A stretch of 15,914 nt of DNA, from NCBI GenBank assembly GCA_023450835.1, contig JAEXGM010000074.1, positions 1-15,914 of the forward strand. The letters are read 5' to 3'. A program made the translations under genes and the position numbers. Shown here piece after piece: positions 1 through 6,529 of the stretch. Under the pieces are notes generated by a model that made no database searches, was not told the DNA's origin, and saw only the letters and a program-made list of their open reading frames with translations. The DNA comes from Bacillota bacterium. Its GTDB lineage: Bacteria > Bacillota > Clostridia > Lachnospirales > Lachnospiraceae. The stretch's first letter is position 1. Every line of letters starts with the position of its first letter.

Positions 1-1
1 C

Positions 2-103
2 CCTTATGAGACTGCGGTCAAGCTGGTAACTCTATTCCAGAGTATGAAAGACCTGGACAATCCAATTTTCATTGATAATGAAGGAAAATCCATTCCGTGG
101 TAA
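2..103 (+). CDS. 3' end of an unidentified gene (33 C-terminal residues)
   Basis: An open frame enters from the left edge and runs 33 codons to a TAA at 101-103. The residues (beginning PYETAVKLV, ending GKSIPW) have ordinary protein composition, and the frame is followed by a strong hairpin terminator at 162-197, so a real gene ends here. The pattern of an amphipathic helix followed by a short strand resembles the end of Gfo/Idh/MocA-type oxidoreductases, but this is only a loose resemblance; too little is present to name the family. The start lies outside the window. Confidence 0.6.
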   Translation, partial: PYETAVKLVTLFQSMKDLDNPIFIDNEGKSIPW

Positions 104-161
104 TTACAGATTAGAATAAACTTATAAAATGGCAGCTTTATTCTTTTCTTTATATTTAGAT

Positions 162-197
162 AGAATAAAAGGAAAGCAGAAGCTTTCCTTTTATTCT
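162..197 (+). terminator. Intrinsic terminator-like hairpin after the left-edge gene
   Basis: Positions 162-177 and 182-197 are perfect reverse complements (16 bp) around a 4-base AGAA loop. The left arm is A-rich and the right arm T-rich at its end (CCTTTTATTCTT), so the structure could end transcription in either direction. It lies 58 bases after the stop codon of the gene at the left edge and separates it from the acetyltransferase. Confidence 0.75.
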
Positions 198-314
198 TGT
201 ATAAGGTGGAGATGAACGGCGTTGGGACAAAGTGGTATGCTCTGGTATTAAGACTATAAGAAAAAAACAAAACAGTTCTTTGCATATATGTATCTTTCGG
301 ATAGGATAGTTTAA

Positions 315-343
315 TATGGTGATAATATCAGCCAGGGTATAAT
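315..343 (+). promoter_or_regulatory. Candidate promoter of the acetyltransferase gene
   Basis: A perfect TATAAT lies at 338-343. The region 17 bases upstream (TATGGT) is a poor -35 box, so either an activator is needed or this is chance in AT-rich DNA. It would give a leader of roughly 75 bases. Confidence 0.3.
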
Positions 344-410
344 ACTAAAATACAATGATAGCTGCCCTGTCAATGACAGAACCGATACTCCTATAGAACG
401 ATATACTTGA

Positions 411-417
411 AGGGAGG
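411..417 (+). promoter_or_regulatory. Ribosome binding site fixing the start at 426
   Basis: AGGGAGG lies 8 bases before the ATG at 426, close to the ideal Firmicute Shine-Dalgarno sequence and spacing. Confidence 0.85.
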
Positions 418-425
418 AATAAAAT

Positions 426-1037
426 ATGAATCAAAAAGAACGAATGCTTGCAGGCTTGCCATACAAGGCCTGGCTTGATGGATTAGACGATGAAAGGATG
501 GAGAATAAGAAGAAATTACACGAATTTAATTTAATGTCTCCGGAAGAAGAACAAAGAATGGGAGAATTAATCAAGAGTATTTTAGGAAAGTCTGGCACAA
601 ACCCTAAGATAGAGCAGCCATTTCATTGTGATTATGGTAAAAATATAGAAGTGGGGAATAACTTCTTTGCGAATTATAACTGTACTATTCTGGATGTGGG
701 TAAAGTAATAATCGGTGATAACGTCATGTTCGCTCCAAATGTAGCCGTTTATACGGCAGGTCATCCTATACACCCTAATTCCAGGAATTCTGGCTATGAG
801 TATGGAATTGCCATCACCATAGGTGATAATGTGTGGATAGGCGGAAGTGTGGTTATCACACCTGGCGTTAAAATAGGAAATAATGTTGTAATAGGTGCAG
901 GCAGCGTGGTGACAAAGGATATTCCTGATAATGTTATTGCAGTAGGCAGCCCTTGCAGAGTTCTCCGGAAAATTACGGAAGCCGACCGGAAATATTATTT
1001 TAAAGACCGGGAATTCGATGTAGAGGATTACATCTGA
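426..1037 (+). CDS. Maltose/galactoside-type O-acetyltransferase (left-handed beta-helix)
   Basis: This 203-residue protein is a cytoplasmic sugar O-acetyltransferase of the LacA/Maa/NodL group, which moves acetyl from acetyl-CoA to a sugar hydroxyl. Residues 1-57 form the family's helical N-terminal Mac domain (KERMLAGLPYKA). Residues 60-180 are a left-handed beta-helix built from hexapeptide repeats such as VIIGDN, ITIGDNVWIGG and VKIGNNVVIGAGSVV. The conserved active-site histidine is His113 in YTAGHPIHP, matching the catalytic histidine of LacA. The C-terminal GSPCRVLRKIT motif that closes the CoA site is present at about 174-184. Length and motifs are those of an intact enzyme, which should be a trimer. 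The exact acceptor (maltose, glucose, galactoside) cannot be read from sequence. It appears monocistronic, downstream of a strong ribosome binding site. Confidence 0.93.
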   Translation: MNQKERMLAGLPYKAWLDGLDDERMENKKKLHEFNLMSPEEEQRMGELIKSILGKSGTNPKIEQPFHCDYGKNIEVGNNFFANYNCTILDVGKVIIGDNVMFAPNVAVYTAGHPIHPNSRNSGYEYGIAITIGDNVWIGGSVVITPGVKIGNNVVIGAGSVVTKDIPDNVIAVGSPCRVLRKITEADRKYYFKDREFDVEDYI

Positions 1038-1120
1038 TTAATGTATAAAGAATAAAGTATAAGAAGTACCGGATTAAAACAATAGAGTAGAGTTTTATTA
1101 TATTTGCTATTAAGTTAATA

Positions 1121-1129
1121 AGGGAGGGG
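1121..1129 (+). promoter_or_regulatory. Ribosome binding site deciding a GTG start
   Basis: AGGGAGGGG lies about 5 bases before GTG at 1135. No ATG occurs nearby in frame, so this site justifies the non-ATG start. Confidence 0.8.
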
Positions 1130-1134
1130 TTACT

Positions 1135-1518
1135 GTGAATATAGAGCATATTGCAATGTATGTGGATGATTTAGAGGCGACAAAAGATTTTTTTATTGAG
1201 TTTTTTGATGCACAAGCAAATGAAGGCTATCATAACAACAAGACGGATTTTAGGTCCTATTTTTTATCTTTTGATAATGGTTCCCGACTGGAAATAATGA
1301 ACAAGCCAGGAATGGTTGATTCAGAGAAAAGTATCTTACAAAAAGGATATATTCACATTGCCTTCAGCGTTGGCAGTAAAGAAAGGGTCGATTCATTAAC
1401 AGAGCAAATCAGAGCTGCCGGGTATGAAGTAATCAGCGGACCAAGAACAACCGGTGATGGATATTATGAGAGCTGCATTGTGGGAATTGAAAAAAATATA
1501 ATTGAGATTACGATATAA
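1135..1518 (+). CDS. VOC superfamily protein (glyoxalase/bleomycin-resistance fold)
   Basis: This 127-residue cytoplasmic protein has two beta-alpha-beta-beta-beta modules. The first (residues 1-57) opens with NIEHIAMYVDDLEATKDFF and ends with SRLEIMN; the second (72-127) opens with YIHIAFSVGS and ends with NIIEITI. His5, Glu53, His74 and Glu124 occupy the four positions that bind the divalent metal in the fold (one in the first and one in the last strand of each module), so metal binding is likely retained. Members include glyoxalase I, fosfomycin thiol transferases, bleomycin-binding proteins and extradiol dioxygenases. The protein is close to stand-alone VOC proteins often annotated as glyoxalases, but its substrate cannot be assigned. 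It starts with GTG behind a very strong ribosome binding site and converges on the DUF2127 gene, with a shared terminator. Confidence 0.88.
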   Translation: MNIEHIAMYVDDLEATKDFFIEFFDAQANEGYHNNKTDFRSYFLSFDNGSRLEIMNKPGMVDSEKSILQKGYIHIAFSVGSKERVDSLTEQIRAAGYEVISGPRTTGDGYYESCIVGIEKNIIEITI

Positions 1519-1521
1519 AGG

Positions 1522-1553
1522 AAGCCGAGTTTTCTTACCGTAACTTTCGGCTT
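1522..1553. terminator. Shared bidirectional terminator between convergent genes
   Basis: AAGCCGA at 1522-1528 pairs with TCGGCTT at 1547-1553. The + strand continues T-rich (ATCTTTATATTTTTAT); the minus-strand side continues with CCTTTAT. The hairpin sits 4 bases after the VOC stop and overlaps the last codons of the convergent DUF2127 gene, which is typical of a compact bidirectional terminator. Confidence 0.65.
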
Positions 1554-2023
1554 ATCTTTATATTTTTATATTCCAATATGGTTAAGATTATCATAAGTAT
1601 GTCCACCAAGGTTACAAACATCAGAGTAATGGAATGAGTTTGAGAGAAATGCAGCAATTGCACAATAATAAAAGCCGCAAATACAACACACGACACCGGA
1701 TACACCCATAGCTTTTGCTTCCACAAAAAGATTATAACCAAGAGTTTTATTAATGAATGTGATAGCAGGTAGACCGAAGCAGTAAGCTGTGAATTGATTG
1801 AAAAGGTTTCACTGAAAGAAATAAGGTGCCTCATTATGAAATCATTTGGATCTTCCCTTAATTCGTGTGCAGTTATGAAACTTATTAGCCTGCTCATCCT
1901 TTCCGGTGTTAGAAATAATATAATAATGCCACATAATAATTCACCTAAATCGAAAAGACCCTTGAGAATTAAACTTACATGGAAAGTTATATCAATATTT
2001 TTAGGAGTTAATATTTTTTTCAT
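1535..2023 (-). CDS. DUF2127 family integral membrane protein
   Basis: This 162-residue protein has about four hydrophobic segments near residues 16-38, 82-101, 106-126 and 131-151. The family pattern is clear: an N-terminal LILKGLFDLGELLCG segment, then ELREDPNDFI in the first loop, LLSHSLIKLLVI, then a WVYPVSCVVFAAFI segment and a final helix ending near EYKN. DUF2127 proteins are found in many bacteria; no function is established. The start is ATG at 2023, with GAGGA about 7 bases upstream and a candidate promoter just before it. The gene is monocistronic, divergent from the ABM-like gene and convergent with the VOC gene. Its basic tail (KNIKISRKLR) should be cytoplasmic by the positive-inside rule. 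Confidence 0.85.
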   Translation of the reverse strand: MKKILTPKNIDITFHVSLILKGLFDLGELLCGIIILFLTPERMSRLISFITAHELREDPNDFIMRHLISFSETFSINSQLTASVYLLSHSLIKLLVIIFLWKQKLWVYPVSCVVFAAFIIVQLLHFSQTHSITLMFVTLVDILMIILTILEYKNIKISRKLR

Positions 2024-2046
2024 GCTTTTTCCTCAGTATTTACAAA

Positions 2047-2076
2047 ATTATAATAGGTATTGTGTGTGATTTTTCA
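2047..2076 (-). promoter_or_regulatory. Candidate promoter of the DUF2127 gene
   Basis: On the minus strand a perfect TATAAT (2047-2052 on the + strand) is preceded, 18 bases upstream, by TGAAAA as a partial -35 match. It would start transcription about 15-20 bases before the ATG. Confidence 0.4.
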
Positions 2077-2159
2077 GGATAGTATTTATAAATTTAAAAT
2101 CATATTTCATCATAACATCTTATGCGAAATTGCATTCCTATATAGCACTCTGGAAATAT

Positions 2160-2188
2160 TTGCACAACCGGAGAATTGAGGTTATAAT
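2160..2188 (+). promoter_or_regulatory. Candidate promoter of the ABM-like gene
   Basis: TTGCAC at 2160-2165 and a perfect TATAAT at 2183-2188 are separated by 17 bases. The -35 match is partial. A second TATAAT occurs at 2204-2209 without a recognisable -35 box. Confidence 0.45.
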
Positions 2189-2256
2189 CTTCATATGCTC
2201 GTTTATAATTGCCTGTTTTAAGAACTAAGTATATTATACTATATGGAGGTAAGCTT

Positions 2257-2598
2257 GTGAGAAATTCTTTTTCTGAGGTAAAGATATTTCAAGTCAAACC
2301 GGATAAATTAAATGAATTTGAAAAGATGGTCGCCATTATGGCAGAGGAACAAAAGGTGCAAGAAGGATGTATTGATATAAAATATGTCAAAAGGTTCTTT
2401 ACTTTAGATGGGCTTGGGAACCCTCCAAGAGAATTAACTAAAATAGTGAAATGTGTAAAATACTTTTCTTATTGGGAATTTGATAATAAAGAGAATTATG
2501 GAAAGGCAATCGAATGGTTTTTCAAAGTTTATGAAAAAGATATACAGAAATTGTTGATTATGCCTTTTGATATTAATTGCGGAAATTCGGTGTATTAA
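2257..2598 (+). CDS. Small ABM-like (dimeric alpha-beta barrel) protein
   Basis: I place the start at GTG 2257, 6 bases after GGAGGT (2245-2250), rather than at the upstream TTG at 2209, which has no ribosome binding site; this gives 113 residues. The first strand (SEVKIFQVKPDKLNEFEKM), the helix, and the EEQKVQEGCIDIKYVKRF segment match the layout of antibiotic-biosynthesis-monooxygenase-type ferredoxin-like domains, in which a helix is followed by an E/PGC strand. A later FSYWEFDNKENY segment corresponds to the conserved strand-plus-helix of that fold. These proteins are usually homodimers and range from haem-degrading enzymes to quinol oxidases and proteins of unknown role. The C-terminus (LLIMPFDINCG) looks specific to a subgroup. 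No transmembrane segment or signal peptide is visible. The fold is likely; the function is unknown. Confidence 0.7.
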   Translation: MRNSFSEVKIFQVKPDKLNEFEKMVAIMAEEQKVQEGCIDIKYVKRFFTLDGLGNPPRELTKIVKCVKYFSYWEFDNKENYGKAIEWFFKVYEKDIQKLLIMPFDINCGNSVY

Positions 2599-2605
2599 AG
2601 CTGTT

Positions 2606-2710
2606 ATGAGTGAGATTTTGTTAAAAAGCCAACTATGGAATAATGTAGGTGATATTCAAAAATTTCGTCAGGAAATGTTGGATGGCATGGATAAAGATAG
2701 CTTTGTATGA
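2606..2710 (+). CDS. Short orphan ORF (34 codons), possible gene remnant
   Basis: An ATG at 2606 opens 34 codons (beginning MSEILLKSQLW, ending GMDKDSFV) to TGA at 2708-2710. Its amino-acid composition is protein-like, but there is no good ribosome binding site and no family is recognised. It fills the gap between the ABM-like and pentapeptide genes and may be the decayed start of a lost gene. It could also be chance. Confidence 0.2.
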   Translation: MSEILLKSQLWNNVGDIQKFRQEMLDGMDKDSFV

Positions 2711-2759
2711 AGGGATATTGGATAACATTTTAATCATATTATATAAAAGGGGAATAAAA

Positions 2760-3344
2760 GTGTCTCGAAAATACTACGAAAATGAAAACTTTGAAAATTT
2801 AAAGTTGGAATCGGAAAGAATAGAAGATTGTGAATTTTATGACTGCACTTTTAAAAACTGTACTTTTGAGGAATGTACATTATCACATAGTTCATTTATT
2901 GAGTGCAGATTCAGTAACTGTAAAATCATAAGTATTAAAGTGGAATTTTCACAAATTAAATATATAGAATTTGAAAAATGTAATCTAATTGGTGTTAACT
3001 GGCACGACTTACTTCCGGCTGGAAATATAGCTGAGCCTATATCTAAGCTAAAAGAATGTATTTTAAAGTATAATAGTTTTATGCATATGAACTTTAAAAA
3101 ATTCAATTTTTCATTAAATACTATACAAGACTCTGCTTTTGATGAATGTAACTTAATGGAGAGCAACTTTAAAAGTTGTAAGCTGGAGTCTACACAATTT
3201 ACAAGGTGTGATATGAGAAAAGCTGATTTTCGTGAAGCTGTTGGATATCAAATAAGTATAAGTACAAATAAAATGAAAGATGCAAGGTTTTCCTTTCCGG
3301 AAGTCATTAATTTATTAAGCGAACTAGGCATAAAAGTAAATTAA
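2760..3344 (+). CDS. Pentapeptide-repeat protein, Qnr/McbG-like
   Basis: I choose GTG 2760, about 6 bases after AAAAGGGGA (2745-2753), over an ATG at 2649 that has no ribosome binding site and would add 37 residues unlike the family; this gives 194 residues. From residue 22 the chain follows the A(D/N)LXX-type five-residue register with F or L at the centre: CEFYD, CTFKN, CTFEE, CTLSH, SSFIE, CRFSN; it resumes after about 105 (NSFMH, MNFKK, SAFDE, CNLME, SNFKS, CKLES, TQFTR, CDMRK, ADFRE). The register is interrupted at about 79-100, a loop position like those in Qnr proteins. It ends with a GYQISISTNKMKDARFSFPE motif and a LLSELGIKV helix, the usual C-terminal dimer cap of Qnr-type proteins. 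Such right-handed beta-helices mimic DNA; Qnr and McbG protect gyrase and topoisomerase IV. That role here is inference. Many cysteines (pairs spaced five apart) stack along one face. Confidence 0.85.
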   Translation: MSRKYYENENFENLKLESERIEDCEFYDCTFKNCTFEECTLSHSSFIECRFSNCKIISIKVEFSQIKYIEFEKCNLIGVNWHDLLPAGNIAEPISKLKECILKYNSFMHMNFKKFNFSLNTIQDSAFDECNLMESNFKSCKLESTQFTRCDMRKADFREAVGYQISISTNKMKDARFSFPEVINLLSELGIKVN

Positions 3345-3348
3345 AATA

Positions 3349-3594
3349 TTAACCGATATTGTTAAACTTCTCAGGAAGAAGTTTAACAATATCGAATCTT
3401 GATACTATGATAGTCAATATTTGCTGATAATAAATCATTAGGTTCCATATACCTGAGCCTCTTATTCCATAATCTATGATTAAATCGTCAATAGTTTTTA
3501 TGCTTCTGGCATCAATAGACCATACAATATGTTCAAATGATTCTCCTGTATAGGATGAATAATAGTAAAAGTATGGTGTTTGAGATACTTCATC
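3349..3594 (-). pseudogene. C-terminal remnant of a GH18-type glycosidase
   Basis: On the minus strand an open frame of 81 codons, bounded by TAA at 3595-3597 and TAA at 3349-3351, has no ATG, GTG or TTG near its beginning. Its residues are clearly protein-like: it contains PYFYYYSSYTGESFEHIVW, then SIDARSIKTIDDL, then YGIRGSGIWNLMIYY. That order (Y-F-Y strand, H-x-V-W, D-A-R-S-I, G-I-R-G-x-x-x-W) is the pattern I know from the last strands of the TIM barrel in LysM-associated GH18 glycosidases of spore formers. The family call is from memory of the motif and is moderate. The frame upstream, in register -1, continues open toward the permease gene, so one lost base near 3594 could also contribute. 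Nothing resembling the catalytic DxxDxDxE region is present. I read it as a 5'-deleted gene, now transcribed behind the permease. Confidence 0.5.
3354..3394 (-). terminator. 18-bp perfect hairpin, probable terminator of the minus-strand operon
   Basis: Positions 3354-3371 and 3377-3394 are exact reverse complements around a 5-base loop (CAGGA). On the minus strand the hairpin is followed by a T-rich run (TTAATATTTTAATTTAC), while the + strand exit is not T-rich, so it best fits termination of transcripts coming from the ABC transporter operon. It coincides with the final codons of the glycosidase remnant. It may also help to end the pentapeptide gene, 10 bases away. Confidence 0.65.
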
Positions 3595-3627
3595 TTATTA
3601 TAATAAATATATTCTTTTACCCCTAAG

Positions 3628-4362
3628 CTATGCTTTTTTTGCTTTGCGCTGCTGCGTATTAATACTGATTGTAAGCAATATTCCTCCAACTACAAGGTAG
3701 ACTATCCTTGCTAGCCAAAACACAGAGCTTACCATAAAGGTTGGTTCTCCGTCCTTTCCAACAGGCAGAGACACGGGATAGGTACTAAAATACCAGTTTC
3801 CAAAGAAGCCGAAAATCCCGCCAATATCGGCAAAGCCAACCACCAGTACAATAAGCATAAGTGCATATAGCAGCCCTTGATGGATACGCCCCGCCAGATG
3901 CCCGATTCCCAAGGTAAATAGTAAGCAGGGGAGTATTATTATTCCGGAAGGTAAAAGAAATGGGATAAAATCATGGTAATCAAAGACGGTTATATAGAAA
4001 TAAACACCAAGACTAAATATAACAGCGCAAATAATCAGAAAGCAAATAATTATAGCAGCACTTCTGACTAACGCGTAATGTACTTTATTCACAGGGGTTA
4101 CCATCGTCAATATCTCAACCTGTTTTTCCTTCTTGGAATAATAAACAGAAAGAAGAAATAACATTGTTAAAATGGAAAGCGGCAGGATAGAAGCGTAATA
4201 AGCTCCAAAGCTCCAGAGTGAAAAGGGGGCAGTATAGGCTACTCCGGCAATAGTTTCTGTCGTGAGTACATACCTTGCGTAAATACCATTTATGACCAGC
4301 AGTACAATAAAAAACTTATTCCAAACAAGCCTTCTAAGTTCATATCTAAAAATTTTATTCAA
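3628..4362 (-). CDS. ABC-2 type transporter permease
   Basis: This 244-residue protein has six likely membrane helices near residues 16-31, 54-75, 100-125, 134-155, 163-188 and 212-233, and a basic C-terminus (RKAKKA). It starts with TTG at 4362, with GAGGG about 9 bases upstream; this start overlaps the end of the preceding peptidase-permease gene by 8 bases, implying translational coupling. Its N-terminus (FRYELRRLVWNKFF) mirrors that of the preceding protein (YRVELRRLALSKFV), so the two membrane domains look like distant paralogues that would form a heterodimeric pore with the ATPase encoded upstream. The cytoplasmic loop YYSKKEKQVEILTMVTP (74-90), with a Glu near the next helix, fits a coupling helix. 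The substrate is unknown. Confidence 0.85.
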   Translation of the reverse strand: MNKIFRYELRRLVWNKFFIVLLVINGIYARYVLTTETIAGVAYTAPFSLWSFGAYYASILPLSILTMLFLLSVYYSKKEKQVEILTMVTPVNKVHYALVRSAAIIICFLIICAVIFSLGVYFYITVFDYHDFIPFLLPSGIIILPCLLFTLGIGHLAGRIHQGLLYALMLIVLVVGFADIGGIFGFFGNWYFSTYPVSLPVGKDGEPTFMVSSVFWLARIVYLVVGGILLTISINTQQRKAKKA

Positions 4363-6529
4363 GGTCCAAATCCCTCGCTTTCAAACCGCAAGCCTCCAAA
4401 AATTCCTGATAGGTGAACGTACTACCGTTAAGTGAGTATTTTTGCTGGATGGACTGTAAAATTTTATCCATATTAACTTCACCGCCAACTAGTTGTTCAG
4501 CTTTTAGGATCATTAATGGCATACGGCAATATTTGTTAGTCGTAGCTGCCTGACTTTTTATTTCTGCTTGATATTTTTCCGGTAACTTGTTTAACATTTC
4601 CGGATGTCGGTAATAGAATCCACGATTTTGTGCATCTACATCTGATTGCCAGGCGTCAACATAATTTTTCTGAGCATAAAGAGTTCCGTATTTTTCCTTC
4701 ATCAGACGGTAGGTTGTATATACATCCAGGCCTTCGTCCGACCAGAGACCATCGTCTCCACAATTCACGCCAAGTCCGCCCCACCACTCATGGATGATCT
4801 CGTGAGCGAACACTTCTGCCGCGCCTGTCCCCTTGAGAGGATCATTCAGATTCTTTTCTGTAAATACAAATTCACCCCACTCTACCCATCCATCCCCAGC
4901 ATTGCCGCCATCGCCTGCGATGGAAGAAGCGCGCTGAACCATCATGAGAGTCCCCTTATCAACAAATGGCAGTGAACCCAGATGTGCTGTACAATAATTC
5001 ATTACATCTGTAATTGCCTGCGGTATATTGTATTTTTTTATATTTTGATTATATTTTTTACTGTAGAGAAGGTTAATTGTCGTCCCGGCAGCTTGAAACT
5101 GTACGCTTGCATAATCGCAGGCAGTAATCCACCCTAGAGTGCCTGGTGCAGAGGTTGCCGTCCATGTTCTCGTACCGTCACTGTTTTGAATATAATTGGT
5201 CAGAAGTTGATGCTCAACAATAGGTGTGAGTTTCTCCGGAAGAGTCACCTCAAGATCGTAGTGCGCAGGAAGAGAAAAATTGGTAAAATGGGGAACAGTA
5301 GCGCCATTACTAAGGGAGACATAGTCTGCAGAACTGCTGTTATCCCAGGTAAATGGTAAGAAACTCCGTTGCATTTGAGGCACTCCCCGGTAGTTAATAA
5401 TAAGCTTTTCATTATTACCAGCAGGGATAGTAAATGTTGTTCCTCGATATTCATTAATATCAATATTATTAGTATGGAATGCCAGCTTTTGGCCGTTACA
5501 GGTCACATCAGTGATTTGATATCCGGGATCAAGCCAGATAAGGGCCTCATACTTACTTGATTTATCGATTATATATTCAGCAGTACCGCTGATGCGCCCA
5601 GACTTTTCAGCAGTCAGTTTGTAAGACGCATGTATGGCTCTGGGGGAATAAAGATTATCGATGGCGTGCAAATTATAATTCCACTCATATGGGGCATGAT
5701 TGATAAAAGGCTGCCATACCCATAACATCACCCCAACACAAAGCAGTGCCCCTGAGAATACCGGAAGATACACTTTTCTCATGCCGCGCACAAAGGAACC
5801 CGGTAATCTTTTCTGATACCGTCGAAGGCAAAGTAATGAGAACACCCATATTCCACTTGCTAAAGCTAGCCAAAGAACCCTGGTATAGAAGGATATACGC
5901 AGAATAAGTGCATTGGAAAAACCATCTGAATAGCTGACAATGATGGGGTTGAGCCAATGGGCGAAGTAATTGTTCTTCATGTATTTGCTAAAACTAAAAT
6001 AGACGCATCCAGCATACAGCAGACTGGCGAGTTCAACACGGCGGGTAATATGGTAAAGGGACGAAGCCAATAGGATGGAAATCCACCACGTTGGCAGTAT
6101 CAGTACAAGGAAACTCTCGACATATAGTGCCGTATCAAATATGTAATTAATCTTTATAATAGTAAACGGTAAATAAGCAATCGCACATATTAGTGTCGTC
6201 ACCGTCGAAAGTGTAATAAGGGCCAGCATCCGTGAAAGAGCAGTACGTATCGGTGAGATTACCGTATCTATCAGTACGTCAGTTTTCGCACGATAGACGC
6301 GGTCGGATTCCAGTAAAGCAAGTAATGCCCAAAGCACCGTGCCGATAACTGCACCGGACAAAACCGGATTTGCAATATATTGGGTCGTCATAGTACTGTA
6401 ACTATGAGTTTGTATAAAAATAGAATAGCCAAACAAAGGACTACATAGACTTAGAGCTGCAATCACCCATACGAATTTAGATAGGGCAAGCCGCCGCAGT
6501 TCTACACGATAGAGAGAAAAGAGGTTCAT
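4355..6529 (-). CDS. ABC-2 permease fused to an extracytoplasmic M1-type zinc peptidase
   Basis: This 724-residue protein has an N-terminal membrane domain of about seven helices (near 18-38, 53-74, 97-126, 134-160, 165-182, 210-231, 249-272), then about 450 soluble residues. The soluble part begins with a beta-rich domain (VTCNGQKLAFHTNN, TIPAGNNEKLIINYRG) like the N-terminal domain of M1 aminopeptidases, then the gluzincin catalytic core: H576-E-I-I-H580 followed 18 residues later by E599, giving zinc ligands His576, His580 and Glu599 with Glu577 as catalytic base. GWVEWGEF at 547-554 sits where M1 enzymes carry GXMENWG. With helix 7 exiting outward, the peptidase faces outside. It starts with ATG in an ATGA overlap with the ATPase stop. 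Similar permease/M1 fusions are known in other bacteria, but their substrate is unclear. Processing or degrading a transported or attacking peptide is inference. Confidence 0.9.
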   Translation of the reverse strand: MNLFSLYRVELRRLALSKFVWVIAALSLCSPLFGYSIFIQTHSYSTMTTQYIANPVLSGAVIGTVLWALLALLESDRVYRAKTDVLIDTVISPIRTALSRMLALITLSTVTTLICAIAYLPFTIIKINYIFDTALYVESFLVLILPTWWISILLASSLYHITRRVELASLLYAGCVYFSFSKYMKNNYFAHWLNPIIVSYSDGFSNALILRISFYTRVLWLALASGIWVFSLLCLRRYQKRLPGSFVRGMRKVYLPVFSGALLCVGVMLWVWQPFINHAPYEWNYNLHAIDNLYSPRAIHASYKLTAEKSGRISGTAEYIIDKSSKYEALIWLDPGYQITDVTCNGQKLAFHTNNIDINEYRGTTFTIPAGNNEKLIINYRGVPQMQRSFLPFTWDNSSSADYVSLSNGATVPHFTNFSLPAHYDLEVTLPEKLTPIVEHQLLTNYIQNSDGTRTWTATSAPGTLGWITACDYASVQFQAAGTTINLLYSKKYNQNIKKYNIPQAITDVMNYCTAHLGSLPFVDKGTLMMVQRASSIAGDGGNAGDGWVEWGEFVFTEKNLNDPLKGTGAAEVFAHEIIHEWWGGLGVNCGDDGLWSDEGLDVYTTYRLMKEKYGTLYAQKNYVDAWQSDVDAQNRGFYYRHPEMLNKLPEKYQAEIKSQAATTNKYCRMPLMILKAEQLVGGEVNMDKILQSIQQKYSLNGSTFTYQEFLEACGLKARDLDLE

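Larger units (their letters stand above)
198..425. other. Non-coding leader upstream of the acetyltransferase
   Basis: With the terminator, this makes about 320 bases without a convincing gene. A 15-codon frame at 212-259 follows an AAGG tract but shows no protein-like features. The only regulatory signals seen are the candidate -10 box and the ribosome binding site listed separately. Confidence 0.5.

Noticed and set aside
212..259. 15-codon ORF after an AAGG tract upstream of the acetyltransferase
   Set aside because: Too short, no leader-peptide features (no codon runs, no attenuator structure after it) and no conservation evidence.
1794..2069. 91-codon + strand ORF opposite the DUF2127 gene
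   Set aside because: It is a shadow of the minus-strand gene, which has a clear family match and a ribosome binding site.
2049..2110. 20-codon minus-strand ORF upstream of the DUF2127 gene
   Set aside because: No ribosome binding site, and it overlaps the candidate promoter.
3498..3689. 63-codon minus-strand ORF overlapping the permease end
   Set aside because: It starts inside the permease gene in another frame, and its second half lies in a different frame from the much more protein-like glycosidase remnant.
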